This document shows, piece after piece, positions 1 to 5,375 of a DNA stretch of 5,375 nt; within the stretch, counting starts at the first letter, position 1; each line of letters begins with the position of its first letter. Position numbers and translations under genes: made by a program. Under the pieces are notes generated by a model. The model searched no databases, was not told where the DNA came from, and saw nothing but the letters and a program-made list of their open reading frames with translations. The stretch spans positions 1 to 5,375 of the forward strand of contig JAAYIB010000048.1 of NCBI GenBank assembly GCA_012744295.1, written 5' to 3'. Source of the stretch: Acholeplasmataceae bacterium. GTDB taxonomy: Bacteria > Bacillota > Negativicutes > Acidaminococcales > Acidaminococcaceae.

Positions 1-269
1 GGTACTATTCCGGGAATCGCAAAAATAATAACCGGCTGTTTGAAATGTCGCGCAAAAAATTCGCTGATCAGAGACAAGGCAACGGTGCCGCAAAAAATAC
101 TCAAAGGCGAACTATATTCAAGGCTGTCGCGCATAAAAAAGTAAACAGTCCAGCCGACTGCGCCCGTAAAGCCTGCTGGCAGAAGCATTCGGGAAGGCGC
201 ACGAAACAAAACCGCGAAGGAAACTGTCGCCATAAACGAAAATAAAGCAGATAAAATTATCAAGAACAT
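1..269 (-). CDS. Threonine/serine exporter, short subunit (ThrE_2 / YjjB-like), 3' part missing
   Basis: This is the amino-terminal 89 residues of a small membrane protein that runs off the left edge. It begins MFLIILSALFSFMATVSFAV, a hydrophobic segment, followed by LLPAGFTGAVGW (29-40), a second membrane stretch around 55-70, and QPVIIFAIPGIV at the edge. The pattern of an early helix, PAG..GA.GW, then a P-x-I-x-x-x-PGI-V is typical of the ThrE_2 (DUF3815, YjjB) family, whose members are usually about 150 residues, so roughly 60 are probably missing. In this family the short protein pairs with a ThrE/DUF1212 long subunit to export threonine and serine; the long subunit lies immediately upstream, 7 bases away, which strongly supports the call. 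The ATG at 269 lies only 2 bases from the AGGGGG ribosome binding site at 272-277. A TTG at 263 (codon 3) has a better 8-base spacing and may be the true start. Substrate is inferred from the family only. Confidence 0.85.
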   Translation of the reverse strand, partial: MFLIILSALFSFMATVSFAVLFRAPSRMLLPAGFTGAVGWTVYFFMRDSLEYSSPLSIFCGTVALSLISEFFARHFKQPVIIFAIPGIV

Positions 270-277
270 TTCCCCCT
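270..277 (-). promoter_or_regulatory. Ribosome binding site of the short exporter subunit, overlapping the upstream stop codon
   Basis: On the minus strand the stop codon TGA of the long exporter subunit reads directly into GGGGG (272-277 gives AGGGGG). The distance is 2 bases to the ATG at 269 and 8 bases to the TTG at 263. The usual optimum favours the TTG, so this site bears on which start is used. The overlap of stop codon and ribosome binding site suggests translational coupling of the two subunits. Confidence 0.6.
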
Positions 278-1047
278 CACACCAGCCAAATCCTTAAGAC
301 CACGGCAATGCCGACGGCTAAAGAAGCCGCAAATAAAAACGCCTCGGCGATGCGGCAGTTTCCTGACAGCAAATCACCGGCCATAAAATCTCTGATGCCG
401 TTGGTAAGGGCAACTCCCGGCAAGAAAGGCATGATTGCCCCAACAATAATGTTTTCCTGCGTGCAGCTTGTTGTCAGCCTGCAGCACGTAAGAGCGACAA
501 GGGCAATGATGATGCCTGCCACAGCGTTCTCCCAAAATGAGCTGATACGCATTGACGCAAATTGTTTGACCACCAACATGGCCAAAAAACCTGAAAGAAA
601 GGCAGCGCCGAAGTCGGCGAGGTTTCCGCCCAGCATCACGGCAAAGCAGGCAGCTGCAAGCCCCGACGCCGTGCTCATTACAAATTTCGACGGTTCGGAC
701 CTTTGCAGCTTTTCTTTCAGCAACCTTTTTGTATCCTTATAATTCAGCGGCCACTGCCCGAATGAAAATGACATATCATTGACTTCGCTGACAAGGGAAA
801 GATTGGTGGTGCGATTCGTAACCCGCGCCATACAGGTAAAGCCATGAGCTTTTTCATCTCCTATGATGATAGCGGTCGGCGTTACAAACACCTTTACGTA
901 GCCCATTTTCCTCCACGCGCAGAGCCTTATGATCGTATCTTCTACCCTATAGGTCTCAGCTCCGCTGATTAAAAGAATCTTACCCACTATGAGCGCAAGG
1001 TTAAGCACTTCTTCCTGGCTCATCTCCATTATCTTTTCTGCATTCAT
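277..1047 (-). CDS. Threonine/serine exporter, long subunit (ThrE / DUF1212, YjjP-like)
   Basis: The protein has 256 residues, the normal size for the YjjP-like half of split threonine/serine exporters. It acts in the cytoplasmic membrane with the ThrE_2 subunit encoded next, probably exporting threonine and serine. The soluble amino-terminal half carries the family signature around EEVLNLALIVGKILLISGAE (12-31) followed by TYRVEDTIIRLC (32-43) and the VFVTPTAIII stretch (53-62). The carboxy-terminal half has about five membrane segments (near 122-139, 142-163, 173-190, 199-215 and 234-254). The most diagnostic motif is FLPGVALTNGIRDFMAGDLL (208-227), with the conserved PG, TN.IRD and GD residues. 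The ATG is preceded on the minus strand by GGGAGAG at suitable spacing. The gene starts 12 bases after the glycosylase gene and ends 7 bases before the short subunit, so all three look like one operon. The family is secure; the transported amino acid is inferred from characterised relatives. Confidence 0.92.
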   Translation of the reverse strand: MNAEKIMEMSQEEVLNLALIVGKILLISGAETYRVEDTIIRLCAWRKMGYVKVFVTPTAIIIGDEKAHGFTCMARVTNRTTNLSLVSEVNDMSFSFGQWPLNYKDTKRLLKEKLQRSEPSKFVMSTASGLAAACFAVMLGGNLADFGAAFLSGFLAMLVVKQFASMRISSFWENAVAGIIIALVALTCCRLTTSCTQENIIVGAIMPFLPGVALTNGIRDFMAGDLLSGNCRIAEAFLFAASLAVGIAVVLRIWLV

Positions 1048-1059
1048 TTCTCTCTCCCG

Positions 1060-1749
1060 TTATTGCCTGCTCAATAATTCGGCCACCGCCTGTTTGAAAC
1101 GTCCCGCGCCTCCCATGGAGGGATGCGGCACCGTACTGCAGGCAACGCCGTAAGCATGCAAGGTTGCAGAGGCTTTCTGGCCTATAGCGACAATCTTTGC
1201 TGTGGGAAAGATTGTCATCAACATTTTCGTATAAACAACTCCACAGGCAAGCTCCTTTTTTTCCGGCGTCCTGTTGGTCAATAATCCCGCCGGCCTGTAA
1301 GGGTGAAAAGGAAAAATATTCCAGAGTACGGCCTTGTTTCCCGGAAGACTCTGCTCGGCCAGAGCATTCCAGACAACGGTAGCAGTAGGCTCATTAAAGC
1401 CTTGTTCTCTCTGTTTCTTATTCAAATACGGGCAAAATGGGTCGCTTGTACGTCGATATTGCCATTGCGCCAACACCTGCTCCGGTCTCACCGTCGCGTG
1501 ATGACCGAGTAAAATCCGTTCTGACGTCATCGCTATGCCGGAAAAGTGACCGCCCTGATAGCCCAGGCCTTCAGCCACAAACAAATATTCAGCATAACGC
1601 CGGAGCCTGAGATATCTTTGCAGGTTCGCCGTTCTGATGTCGGGGGCTTCAGGACCGCAGTCATGCTGCCTGTCAAATTCCGACCAGGGATTAAAAACAA
1701 GGGGAGCGTGATAATTCTTAAGTTCCCTCAAAAAATTGTCTATCTCCAT
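1060..1749 (-). CDS. Uracil-DNA glycosylase superfamily protein
   Basis: A soluble protein of 229 residues with the motif set of a uracil-DNA glycosylase superfamily branch. Motif 1 is FVAEGLGYQGGHFSGIAMTS (57-76), which lines up with the GEAPG...G..FTSE pattern of family 4-like enzymes and puts E60 at the position of the water-activating acid. Next come NEPTATVVWNAL (119-130), the core strand LWNIFPFHPYRP (142-153) followed by TNRTP (158-162), IVAIGQKA (186-193), and the DNA-intercalating loop motif VPHPSMGGAGRF (207-218) with the hallmark HPS. Such enzymes cut uracil or other deaminated bases from DNA to start base excision repair; the exact substrate cannot be read from sequence. The four cysteines of Fe-S family 4 enzymes are not evident in the usual arrangement: the cysteines (31, 106, 169, 204) are scattered. 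The ATG at 1749 follows GGAGG (1754-1758) by 4 bases. It is the first gene after a strong terminator and leads into the exporter genes. Superfamily membership is likely; activity is inferred. Confidence 0.8.
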   Translation of the reverse strand: MEIDNFLRELKNYHAPLVFNPWSEFDRQHDCGPEAPDIRTANLQRYLRLRRYAEYLFVAEGLGYQGGHFSGIAMTSERILLGHHATVRPEQVLAQWQYRRTSDPFCPYLNKKQREQGFNEPTATVVWNALAEQSLPGNKAVLWNIFPFHPYRPAGLLTNRTPEKKELACGVVYTKMLMTIFPTAKIVAIGQKASATLHAYGVACSTVPHPSMGGAGRFKQAVAELLSRQ

Positions 1750-1782
1750 TCTTCCTCCGTATAAAACATATATAGACTATTC

Positions 1783-1827
1783 TACAATAACAAGTAACGC
1801 CTGTCGAATAAAATCGACAGGCGTTAC
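1783..1827 (-). terminator. Intrinsic terminator after the dcuC-like gene
   Basis: A perfect 14-bp inverted repeat (arms 1794-1807 and 1814-1827, GTAACGCCTGTCGA against its exact complement) encloses a 6-base loop. On the minus strand it is followed by TTGTTATTGTA, a T-rich though interrupted tail, and it starts 16 bases past the stop codon of the carrier gene. The plus-strand side also has a short T run (ATTTTCT), so it could work in both directions, but no plus-strand gene is seen. It separates the carrier gene from the glycosylase-exporter cluster. Confidence 0.88.
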
Positions 1828-1843
1828 ATTTTCTCCGATGTAA

Positions 1844-3097
1844 TTATAAAAGAATGAATATTCCTGCAATCAGGGCAATGGTAACTCCGAGCGCGTTACG
1901 CTTGGAAACCTCAAGCGGGCTACAGCCTGCAATGCCGGCGCAGATAATCGTTGCCCCCGCAATCGGAGACATCGTCCGGCCCAAGGTACCGCCCAAAGCG
2001 GCAATCGAACCCATGTCGATAATGCTGATACCAAACTGCGCTGCATGAGGAGTGATCGACTCATTAAAAGCAACTGTAGCAGCGTCTCCGCTGCCGCTGA
2101 TCATGCCAAGCAGGAAGGGGCCGAAAGCTGCCGCAATCTTAATGAAACCTTCGGAATTCAGCATCGCTTTCAAGAAGGCAGCCACAAGACCCATAGCCTT
2201 CATACCGCTGACGAAAACACCTACGGAAATAATGATGCCCAAAATATCGGCATAGCCGTTACCCATGCCGTTGAAGAATTGTTTTGTAAGTTCGGCAGGG
2301 TTGCTTCTCGTGACAATAAGAGATACAATCGCACCGATCAGCATAGCGTGCGGCACACCCATTTTCAGGAGGGGAACCTTGCCCGTTGCGCCGAGCACCA
2401 GGATGATAACCGGCAGAATCGGCATCAGGGCATAGAGCATATTGCTCTTGAAGCCCTCTTCAATCACTACGCTGCTGTCACTTTCATGCCCCTTGTGCTC
2501 TTTCATGACATAGGCCAGTATCGTTACGCTTAATGCCGTAATTACGACGGCCACGATATCCGCTACCATGTGATTTTGAATTACGTCCATGATTCCGACA
2601 TTGGCAAGCTTAGCAATAACGCCGTTGTGCATCAGGCCCGGACTCAGCATGCTGCCGAAGGTCCCTGACTTGACTGCCGCAGCCGCCATGGCGGGATGTA
2701 CGCCCGAGGACATCAGAATCGGAATGAAAATGGCACCAACCGCCGCGGAACAACCTGCAGCACTTGGCAGGGCAATGTTAATGACGAAGGTTGCTATCGT
2801 CGTGCCGGGAATAAGCAGTGGCCTTACAAGTTTCAATACCCCCGCCAAGAGGGAGATAAGGTGCTTGTCACAGGTTGTGTACTTCATTACCATTGCAAAG
2901 CCCATGACTGAGCAGACCGAGGTAATCAGACCGGCCGAGGTCATTTCTTTGGCAAAGGCGTCCAGAGCCGCCATTGGCTTGCCGGCCATGACTGCCATGA
3001 GCAAGCCTGCGCCAATAAGGACAAGCCTGGAATCATAGCGTTTGAGCATCAAATAGATTGCAGCGATGATTACCAACGAGCCCAGTATGATCATCAT
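1844..3097 (-). CDS. dcuC: DcuC-family C4-dicarboxylate carrier
   Basis: A very hydrophobic protein of 417 residues with around 12 membrane segments, somewhat shorter than the 461 residues of E. coli DcuC. The closest remembered match is the DcuC family (TC 2.A.61), part of the ion transporter superfamily of two related halves. The carboxy-terminal half is most telling: GYADILGIIISVGVFVSGMK (281-300), GMISGSGDAATVAFNESITP (331-350) and LGGTLGRTMSPIAGATII (368-385), then CSPLEVSKRNALG (392-404), which parallels the LGRTLSPVSG...ISPFEVVKR region of E. coli DcuC. The first half has the matching re-entrant motif ALPSAAGCSAAVGA (109-122) and SGTFGSMLSPG (144-154). A hydrophilic loop (198-217) joins the halves. 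DcuC proteins export succinate or exchange it for fumarate in anaerobic cells; the substrate here is inferred. The start codon is the first of two ATGs, 7 bases after AGGGGG. It has its own leader region and terminator, so it is probably monocistronic. The symbol denotes family, not proven orthology. Confidence 0.85.
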   Translation of the reverse strand: MMIILGSLVIIAAIYLMLKRYDSRLVLIGAGLLMAVMAGKPMAALDAFAKEMTSAGLITSVCSVMGFAMVMKYTTCDKHLISLLAGVLKLVRPLLIPGTTIATFVINIALPSAAGCSAAVGAIFIPILMSSGVHPAMAAAAVKSGTFGSMLSPGLMHNGVIAKLANVGIMDVIQNHMVADIVAVVITALSVTILAYVMKEHKGHESDSSVVIEEGFKSNMLYALMPILPVIILVLGATGKVPLLKMGVPHAMLIGAIVSLIVTRSNPAELTKQFFNGMGNGYADILGIIISVGVFVSGMKAMGLVAAFLKAMLNSEGFIKIAAAFGPFLLGMISGSGDAATVAFNESITPHAAQFGISIIDMGSIAALGGTLGRTMSPIAGATIICAGIAGCSPLEVSKRNALGVTIALIAGIFILL

Positions 3098-3139
3098 AAT
3101 AAAACCCCCTTAAAATAATTGCCCTTCATAATACAAAGT

Positions 3140-3169
3140 ATTTTACCATTAACGCGTCCGCACTGCCAG
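3140..3169 (-). promoter_or_regulatory. Candidate promoter of the dcuC-like gene
   Basis: On the minus strand CTGGCA (3164-3169, four of six matches to TTGACA) is followed after 18 bases by TAAAAT (3140-3145, five of six matches to TATAAT), preceded by TGG, an extended -10 feature. Transcription would begin near 3133, about 35 bases before the ATG at 3097. This is the best sigma-70-like match in the gap, but it was found by eye. A competing -10-like TATACT lies at 3182-3187 inside the GTATAC repeat, with a poor -35. Confidence 0.45.
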
Positions 3170-3182
3170 TACCTCCTTGCAA

Positions 3183-3195
3183 GTATACTGTATAC
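3183..3195. promoter_or_regulatory. GTATAC-T-GTATAC repeat, possible operator upstream of the dcuC-like gene
   Basis: Two identical GTATAC hexamers, each its own complement, flank a single T, giving a 13-base symmetrical element. Its centre lies about 92 bases upstream of the carrier start and just upstream of the candidate promoter. Symmetrical GTATAC-containing sites are known for GntR/FCD-type regulators of organic acid genes, so an operator is plausible. No regulator gene lies in the window, so its binding protein is unknown. Confidence 0.4.
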
Positions 3196-3269
3196 AATCA
3201 TTCATTTTTAGCATTTTTTGCCGGTTTTAAATCAATTATCTAAAACAATGTTACACTTTTCCCGCAGCA

Positions 3270-5177
3270 TTACTCCATTAATGCCGTCCATTCTTCCAGC
3301 AAGGACTCTATCACCTTTTGTTTTTCCTCATGCTCACGCGCAAGCCGCGAACTGTTGAGGGGATCAGCGTGACTTTCGGGTTCGGCCATTTCCTTTTCCA
3401 GCAAACCGAGGAGCGCTTCCTGTTCCCTGATGCTAAGCTCTACCCTTTTCAGCTGTTTTTCTCTTTCCTGCGGACCGCCGCGTCTTTCAAGAGGTTTTTC
3501 CTTCCGCCCGCTTTCACGGAAAGGCTTAGGCTTCTCTTTTCCGGTTCTGTCTTTTGGCTCGTCAGGCATGTTGCTGCGAAGCCTTTTGGCTTTTTCTTCC
3601 CGGTAATATTGATAGTTGCCTTGGAAGTCGTCAATGGCATCCCCGTCGATTTCCCAGATTCTGTCCGCGATTTCATTGACAAAGTAGCGGTCATGGCTGA
3701 CAAGCAAAACGGTGCCGTCATAGGCGGCAAGAGCCGCTTCTACGGCTTCCCTGGCAACAATGTCAAGGTGGTTCGTAGGTTCATCCAAAACAAGCAGGTT
3801 GGCACCCTCAAGCACAAGCTTCAGCAAGACAAGGCGTGCTTTTTGTCCACCGGAAAGGGTTCCTATCTCCTTGAAAACATCGTCACCATGAAACAGCATC
3901 CTGCCCAGCAGGTTCCTTGTCTCTGCCATGCCGCAGCCGTATTCCGTCATAAAGTCTTCCACCAGGCTGCGGCTTGGATCGAGCCTTTCGTAGCTTTGCG
4001 AAAAATAACCGGCTTTAACTCGGCTCCCCGTCTGCGCCCTCCCTTTGAGCGGAGGTATTTCGCCCAGTATGGTTTTAAGCAGTGTCGTCTTACCTGCACA
4101 GTTAGCTCCAAGCAAGGCAAGCTTTTCACCCTTGCGTAAAATCAGGTTAATGTTTTTGAGCAAGGGCTTGGCTTCATAACCGATGCTCAGGTCTTCCAAT
4201 ATCAAAACCCTCTCTGCACATTCCGGTGCCGGGGGCAGAGACAATTCAAACTCTTCGGTATTTGGGGGCGTTTCCAGTCGCTCGAGTCTGTCAAGCTGCG
4301 ACTGCCTTCCTCTTGCCATCTTGCTTTTGATGCCTGCCTTGAAACGCCTGATATAAGCCTCGGTCCTCGCAATATAATCCTGCTGGGCAGCATAAGCAGC
4401 TTCCATGCTTGCCGTCTGCACTTCCTTCTGCTGCAGATACTTGTCGTAATTGCCTTTGAAGCTCTGCAAACGGCCTCCCTCAACCTCTAAAATCCTCCCG
4501 ACTACGTTATTCAGGAAGGCGCGGTCATGGCTGACAAGCAGCAAACCTCCCTTGAATTCCTTCAAATATGTCTCCAGCCACTCCGTCATCGCAATGTCGA
4601 GATGGTTTGTCGGTTCGTCAAGCAGCAGCAAATCCGGCTGCTGAAGGAGCGCCGCGGCAAGCATTATGCGCGTCTTCTGCCCTCCCGAGAACAAGGATGC
4701 CGGTTTTTTCCATTCCTCCTCGGCAAAGCCGAGACCGTTTAAAATCCTTTTCATTCGCTGTTCAAGTGCGTAACCTTCAGCATGTTCATATTCTGCAGCG
4801 ATTTGGGAATATGCGGCCAGCACCTGCTCCAACTCACTGCCCGGCTTGCTTTCGGCAGCCTGTTTCTCCAAAAACTGCAGCTTTTCCCTGAGGGTGATGA
4901 TTTTTTTGGCGGAGTTATAGAGAAACTGCCACAAGGACTCTTGTCCCAACCCCTGGAAGCCTTGCTCGACATACCCTATGCTCAGTCCCCGCTCAAACTT
5001 TATGCTGCCTTGATCAACGCTTTGAGGGGCAAGCAGACATTTGAGCAAGGTTGTCTTGCCGGTGCCGTTGGAGCCCACAAGCCCTGCTTTTTCTCCTTTG
5101 TCGAGCATGAAGCTGACATTTTTAAACACTTTGTTTACGCCGAAGCCTTTGGCTATATTTTCAACTATTAGCTGCAT
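3270..5177 (-). CDS. ABC-F family ATPase (YdiF/Uup-like translation-associated ATPase)
   Basis: A 635-residue soluble protein with two ABC domains and no membrane segments, the layout of ABC-F proteins that bind the ribosomal E site and relieve stalling. Domain 1 has Walker A GSNGTGKTT (35-43), Q-loop Q72, signature FSGGQ (163-167), Walker B LLLLDEPTNHLD with D187/E188, and switch H217. A charged linker of about 55 residues follows (near 247-303, containing IRRFKAGIKSKMARGRQ), the P-site tRNA interaction motif typical of the family. Domain 2 has Walker A GANCAGKT (357-364), Q394, LSGGQ (441-445), D465/E466 and H495. The tail (528-635) is a basic, proline-containing stretch and then a likely coiled coil, as in YdiF and Uup. 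Both catalytic glutamates are present. Position 360 is Cys where Gly is usual. I chose the ATG at 5177 because AAGGG (5187-5191) is 9 bases away; the ATG at 5183 has only 3. It could be a housekeeping factor or an antibiotic-protection protein; the long C-terminal coiled coil favours the former. Confidence 0.93.
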   Translation of the reverse strand: MQLIVENIAKGFGVNKVFKNVSFMLDKGEKAGLVGSNGTGKTTLLKCLLAPQSVDQGSIKFERGLSIGYVEQGFQGLGQESLWQFLYNSAKKIITLREKLQFLEKQAAESKPGSELEQVLAAYSQIAAEYEHAEGYALEQRMKRILNGLGFAEEEWKKPASLFSGGQKTRIMLAAALLQQPDLLLLDEPTNHLDIAMTEWLETYLKEFKGGLLLVSHDRAFLNNVVGRILEVEGGRLQSFKGNYDKYLQQKEVQTASMEAAYAAQQDYIARTEAYIRRFKAGIKSKMARGRQSQLDRLERLETPPNTEEFELSLPPAPECAERVLILEDLSIGYEAKPLLKNINLILRKGEKLALLGANCAGKTTLLKTILGEIPPLKGRAQTGSRVKAGYFSQSYERLDPSRSLVEDFMTEYGCGMAETRNLLGRMLFHGDDVFKEIGTLSGGQKARLVLLKLVLEGANLLVLDEPTNHLDIVAREAVEAALAAYDGTVLLVSHDRYFVNEIADRIWEIDGDAIDDFQGNYQYYREEKAKRLRSNMPDEPKDRTGKEKPKPFRESGRKEKPLERRGGPQEREKQLKRVELSIREQEALLGLLEKEMAEPESHADPLNSSRLAREHEEKQKVIESLLEEWTALME

Positions 5178-5183
5178 TGTCAT

Positions 5184-5191
5184 CTTCCCTT
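5184..5191 (-). promoter_or_regulatory. Ribosome binding site that decides the ABC-F start
   Basis: On the minus strand AAGGGAAG precedes two in-frame ATGs. GGG is 9 bases from the ATG at 5177 and only 3 bases from the ATG at 5183. The first spacing is normal and the second too short, so translation most likely starts at 5177 with MQLIVENI, which also fits where the first ABC domain usually begins. Confidence 0.6.
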
Positions 5192-5216
5192 GCTTTTCTT
5201 GATGGTTGACCGTTAC

Positions 5217-5256
5217 AATAAAAACTGCCAGAAAAGGCTTGTTCTCTCCCGGCAGT
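5217..5256 (-). terminator. Intrinsic terminator after galE
   Basis: On the minus strand ACTGCC (5251-5256) pairs with GGCAGT (5224-5229). The pairing continues inward as GGGAGAG against CTTTTCT, with three G-U pairs, giving a stem of about 13 pairs and a 7-base loop. It is followed at once by TTTTTATT. It lies 15 bases after the galE stop codon and ends about 25 bases before the ABC-F ribosome binding site, so it could also limit read-through into the ABC-F gene. Confidence 0.85.
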
Positions 5257-5271
5257 CCTCTTGCTTGTTCT

Positions 5272-5375
5272 TTATTCCATATAACCCTGCGGGTTTTGTT
5301 TGTGCCAATTCCAGGCCGAAGCGATAATCCGTTCAATTTCACTATGCTGCGGCTCCCAGCCTAACTCCTGCGTTA
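5272..5375 (-). CDS. galE: UDP-glucose 4-epimerase, C-terminal end only
   Basis: Only the final 33 codons lie in the window; the rest is past the right edge. They read TQELGWEPQHSEIERIIASA then WNWHKQNPQGYME and a TAA stop. ELGW.P......I...I..AW.WH..NP.GY is the highly conserved carboxy-terminal end of bacterial UDP-glucose 4-epimerase (GalE), an NAD-dependent short-chain dehydrogenase-like enzyme that interconverts UDP-glucose and UDP-galactose for galactose use and cell-surface sugar supply. The catalytic Tyr-x-x-x-Lys and Rossmann motif are outside the window and cannot be checked. A terminator follows 15 bases later, so galE ends its own transcription unit. A related sugar-nucleotide epimerase of the extended SDR family is a less likely alternative. 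Confidence 0.8.
   Translation of the reverse strand, partial: TQELGWEPQHSEIERIIASAWNWHKQNPQGYME

Noticed and set aside
45..245. A 66-codon plus-strand frame near the left edge
   Set aside because: The translation is highly basic and low in hydrophobic residues. The opposite strand reads as a typical ThrE_2 membrane protein.
308..742. A 144-codon plus-strand frame opposite the long exporter subunit
   Set aside because: The minus strand encodes an unmistakable exporter with conserved PG..LTN.IRD; the plus frame shows no recognisable protein.
1765..1793. Possible promoter for the glycosylase gene (TTGTTA, 17 bases, TATGTT)
   Set aside because: Each box matches only four of six positions, and transcription would begin inside the ribosome binding site, so it was not listed as a feature. 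A promoter is expected somewhere here because a terminator lies just upstream.
2045..2533. Plus-strand open frames of up to 162 codons opposite the dcuC-like gene
   Set aside because: Several overlap each other in different frames, opposite a clearly conserved transporter. Their translations show no membrane pattern or recognisable domain.
3224..3246. Possible terminator after the ABC-F gene (GTTTTA...TAAAAC)
   Set aside because: The stem is only 6 A/T-rich pairs with an 11-base loop and has no T-tract on the minus strand, so it would be very weak.
3318..4139. A 273-codon open frame on the plus strand opposite the ABC-F gene
   Set aside because: It lies wholly opposite well-conserved ABC-F motifs, and its protein looks like no known family. 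It is best explained as a mirror of the real gene's codon use.
5178..5342. A longer start for the ABC-F protein at 5342 giving 690 residues
   Set aside because: The extra 55 residues would run through the end of galE in another frame and across the terminator, have no family resemblance, and precede the normal start of the first ABC domain.

Overview
The window is a compact bacterial chromosomal segment in which every supported gene lies on the minus strand, so it reads from right to left. Strong Shine-Dalgarno sites of the GGAGG/AGGGGG type, short intergenic gaps, Rho-independent terminators and the protein types (split threonine/serine exporter, DcuC-type carrier, ABC-F protein of YdiF/Uup size) suggest an anaerobic Firmicute. 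Negativicutes or Clostridia seem the best guess, but this rests on pattern recognition and not on a search.

Layout in order of transcription: (1) the last 33 codons of a UDP-glucose 4-epimerase (galE) at the right edge, closed by a strong intrinsic terminator (5217-5256). (2) An ABC-F ATPase of about 635 residues (5177-3270). (3) A 172-base gap (3269-3098) with a candidate promoter, a GTATAC-T-GTATAC repeat, and a near-perfect Shine-Dalgarno site that serves no obvious gene. (4) A DcuC-family C4-dicarboxylate carrier (3097-1844) closed by a perfect 14-bp hairpin (1794-1827). (5) A three-gene cluster: a uracil-DNA glycosylase superfamily protein (1749-1060), then 12 bases later the long subunit of a two-component threonine/serine exporter (1047-277), then 7 bases later the short subunit (from 269, cut by the left edge).

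How the genes relate: the two exporter halves almost certainly form one membrane transporter. The glycosylase is probably co-transcribed with them, but no functional link is obvious. The DcuC carrier and the ABC-F gene look like separate transcription units, one concerned with dicarboxylate exchange and the other with translation.

I see no mobile element, CRISPR array, tRNA or rRNA, and nothing that amounts to a clearly new system. The points most worth a second look are the structured leader of the dcuC-like gene, the Gly-to-Cys change in the second Walker A loop of the ABC-F protein, the terminator sitting directly before that gene's ribosome binding site, and the start codon of the short exporter subunit.
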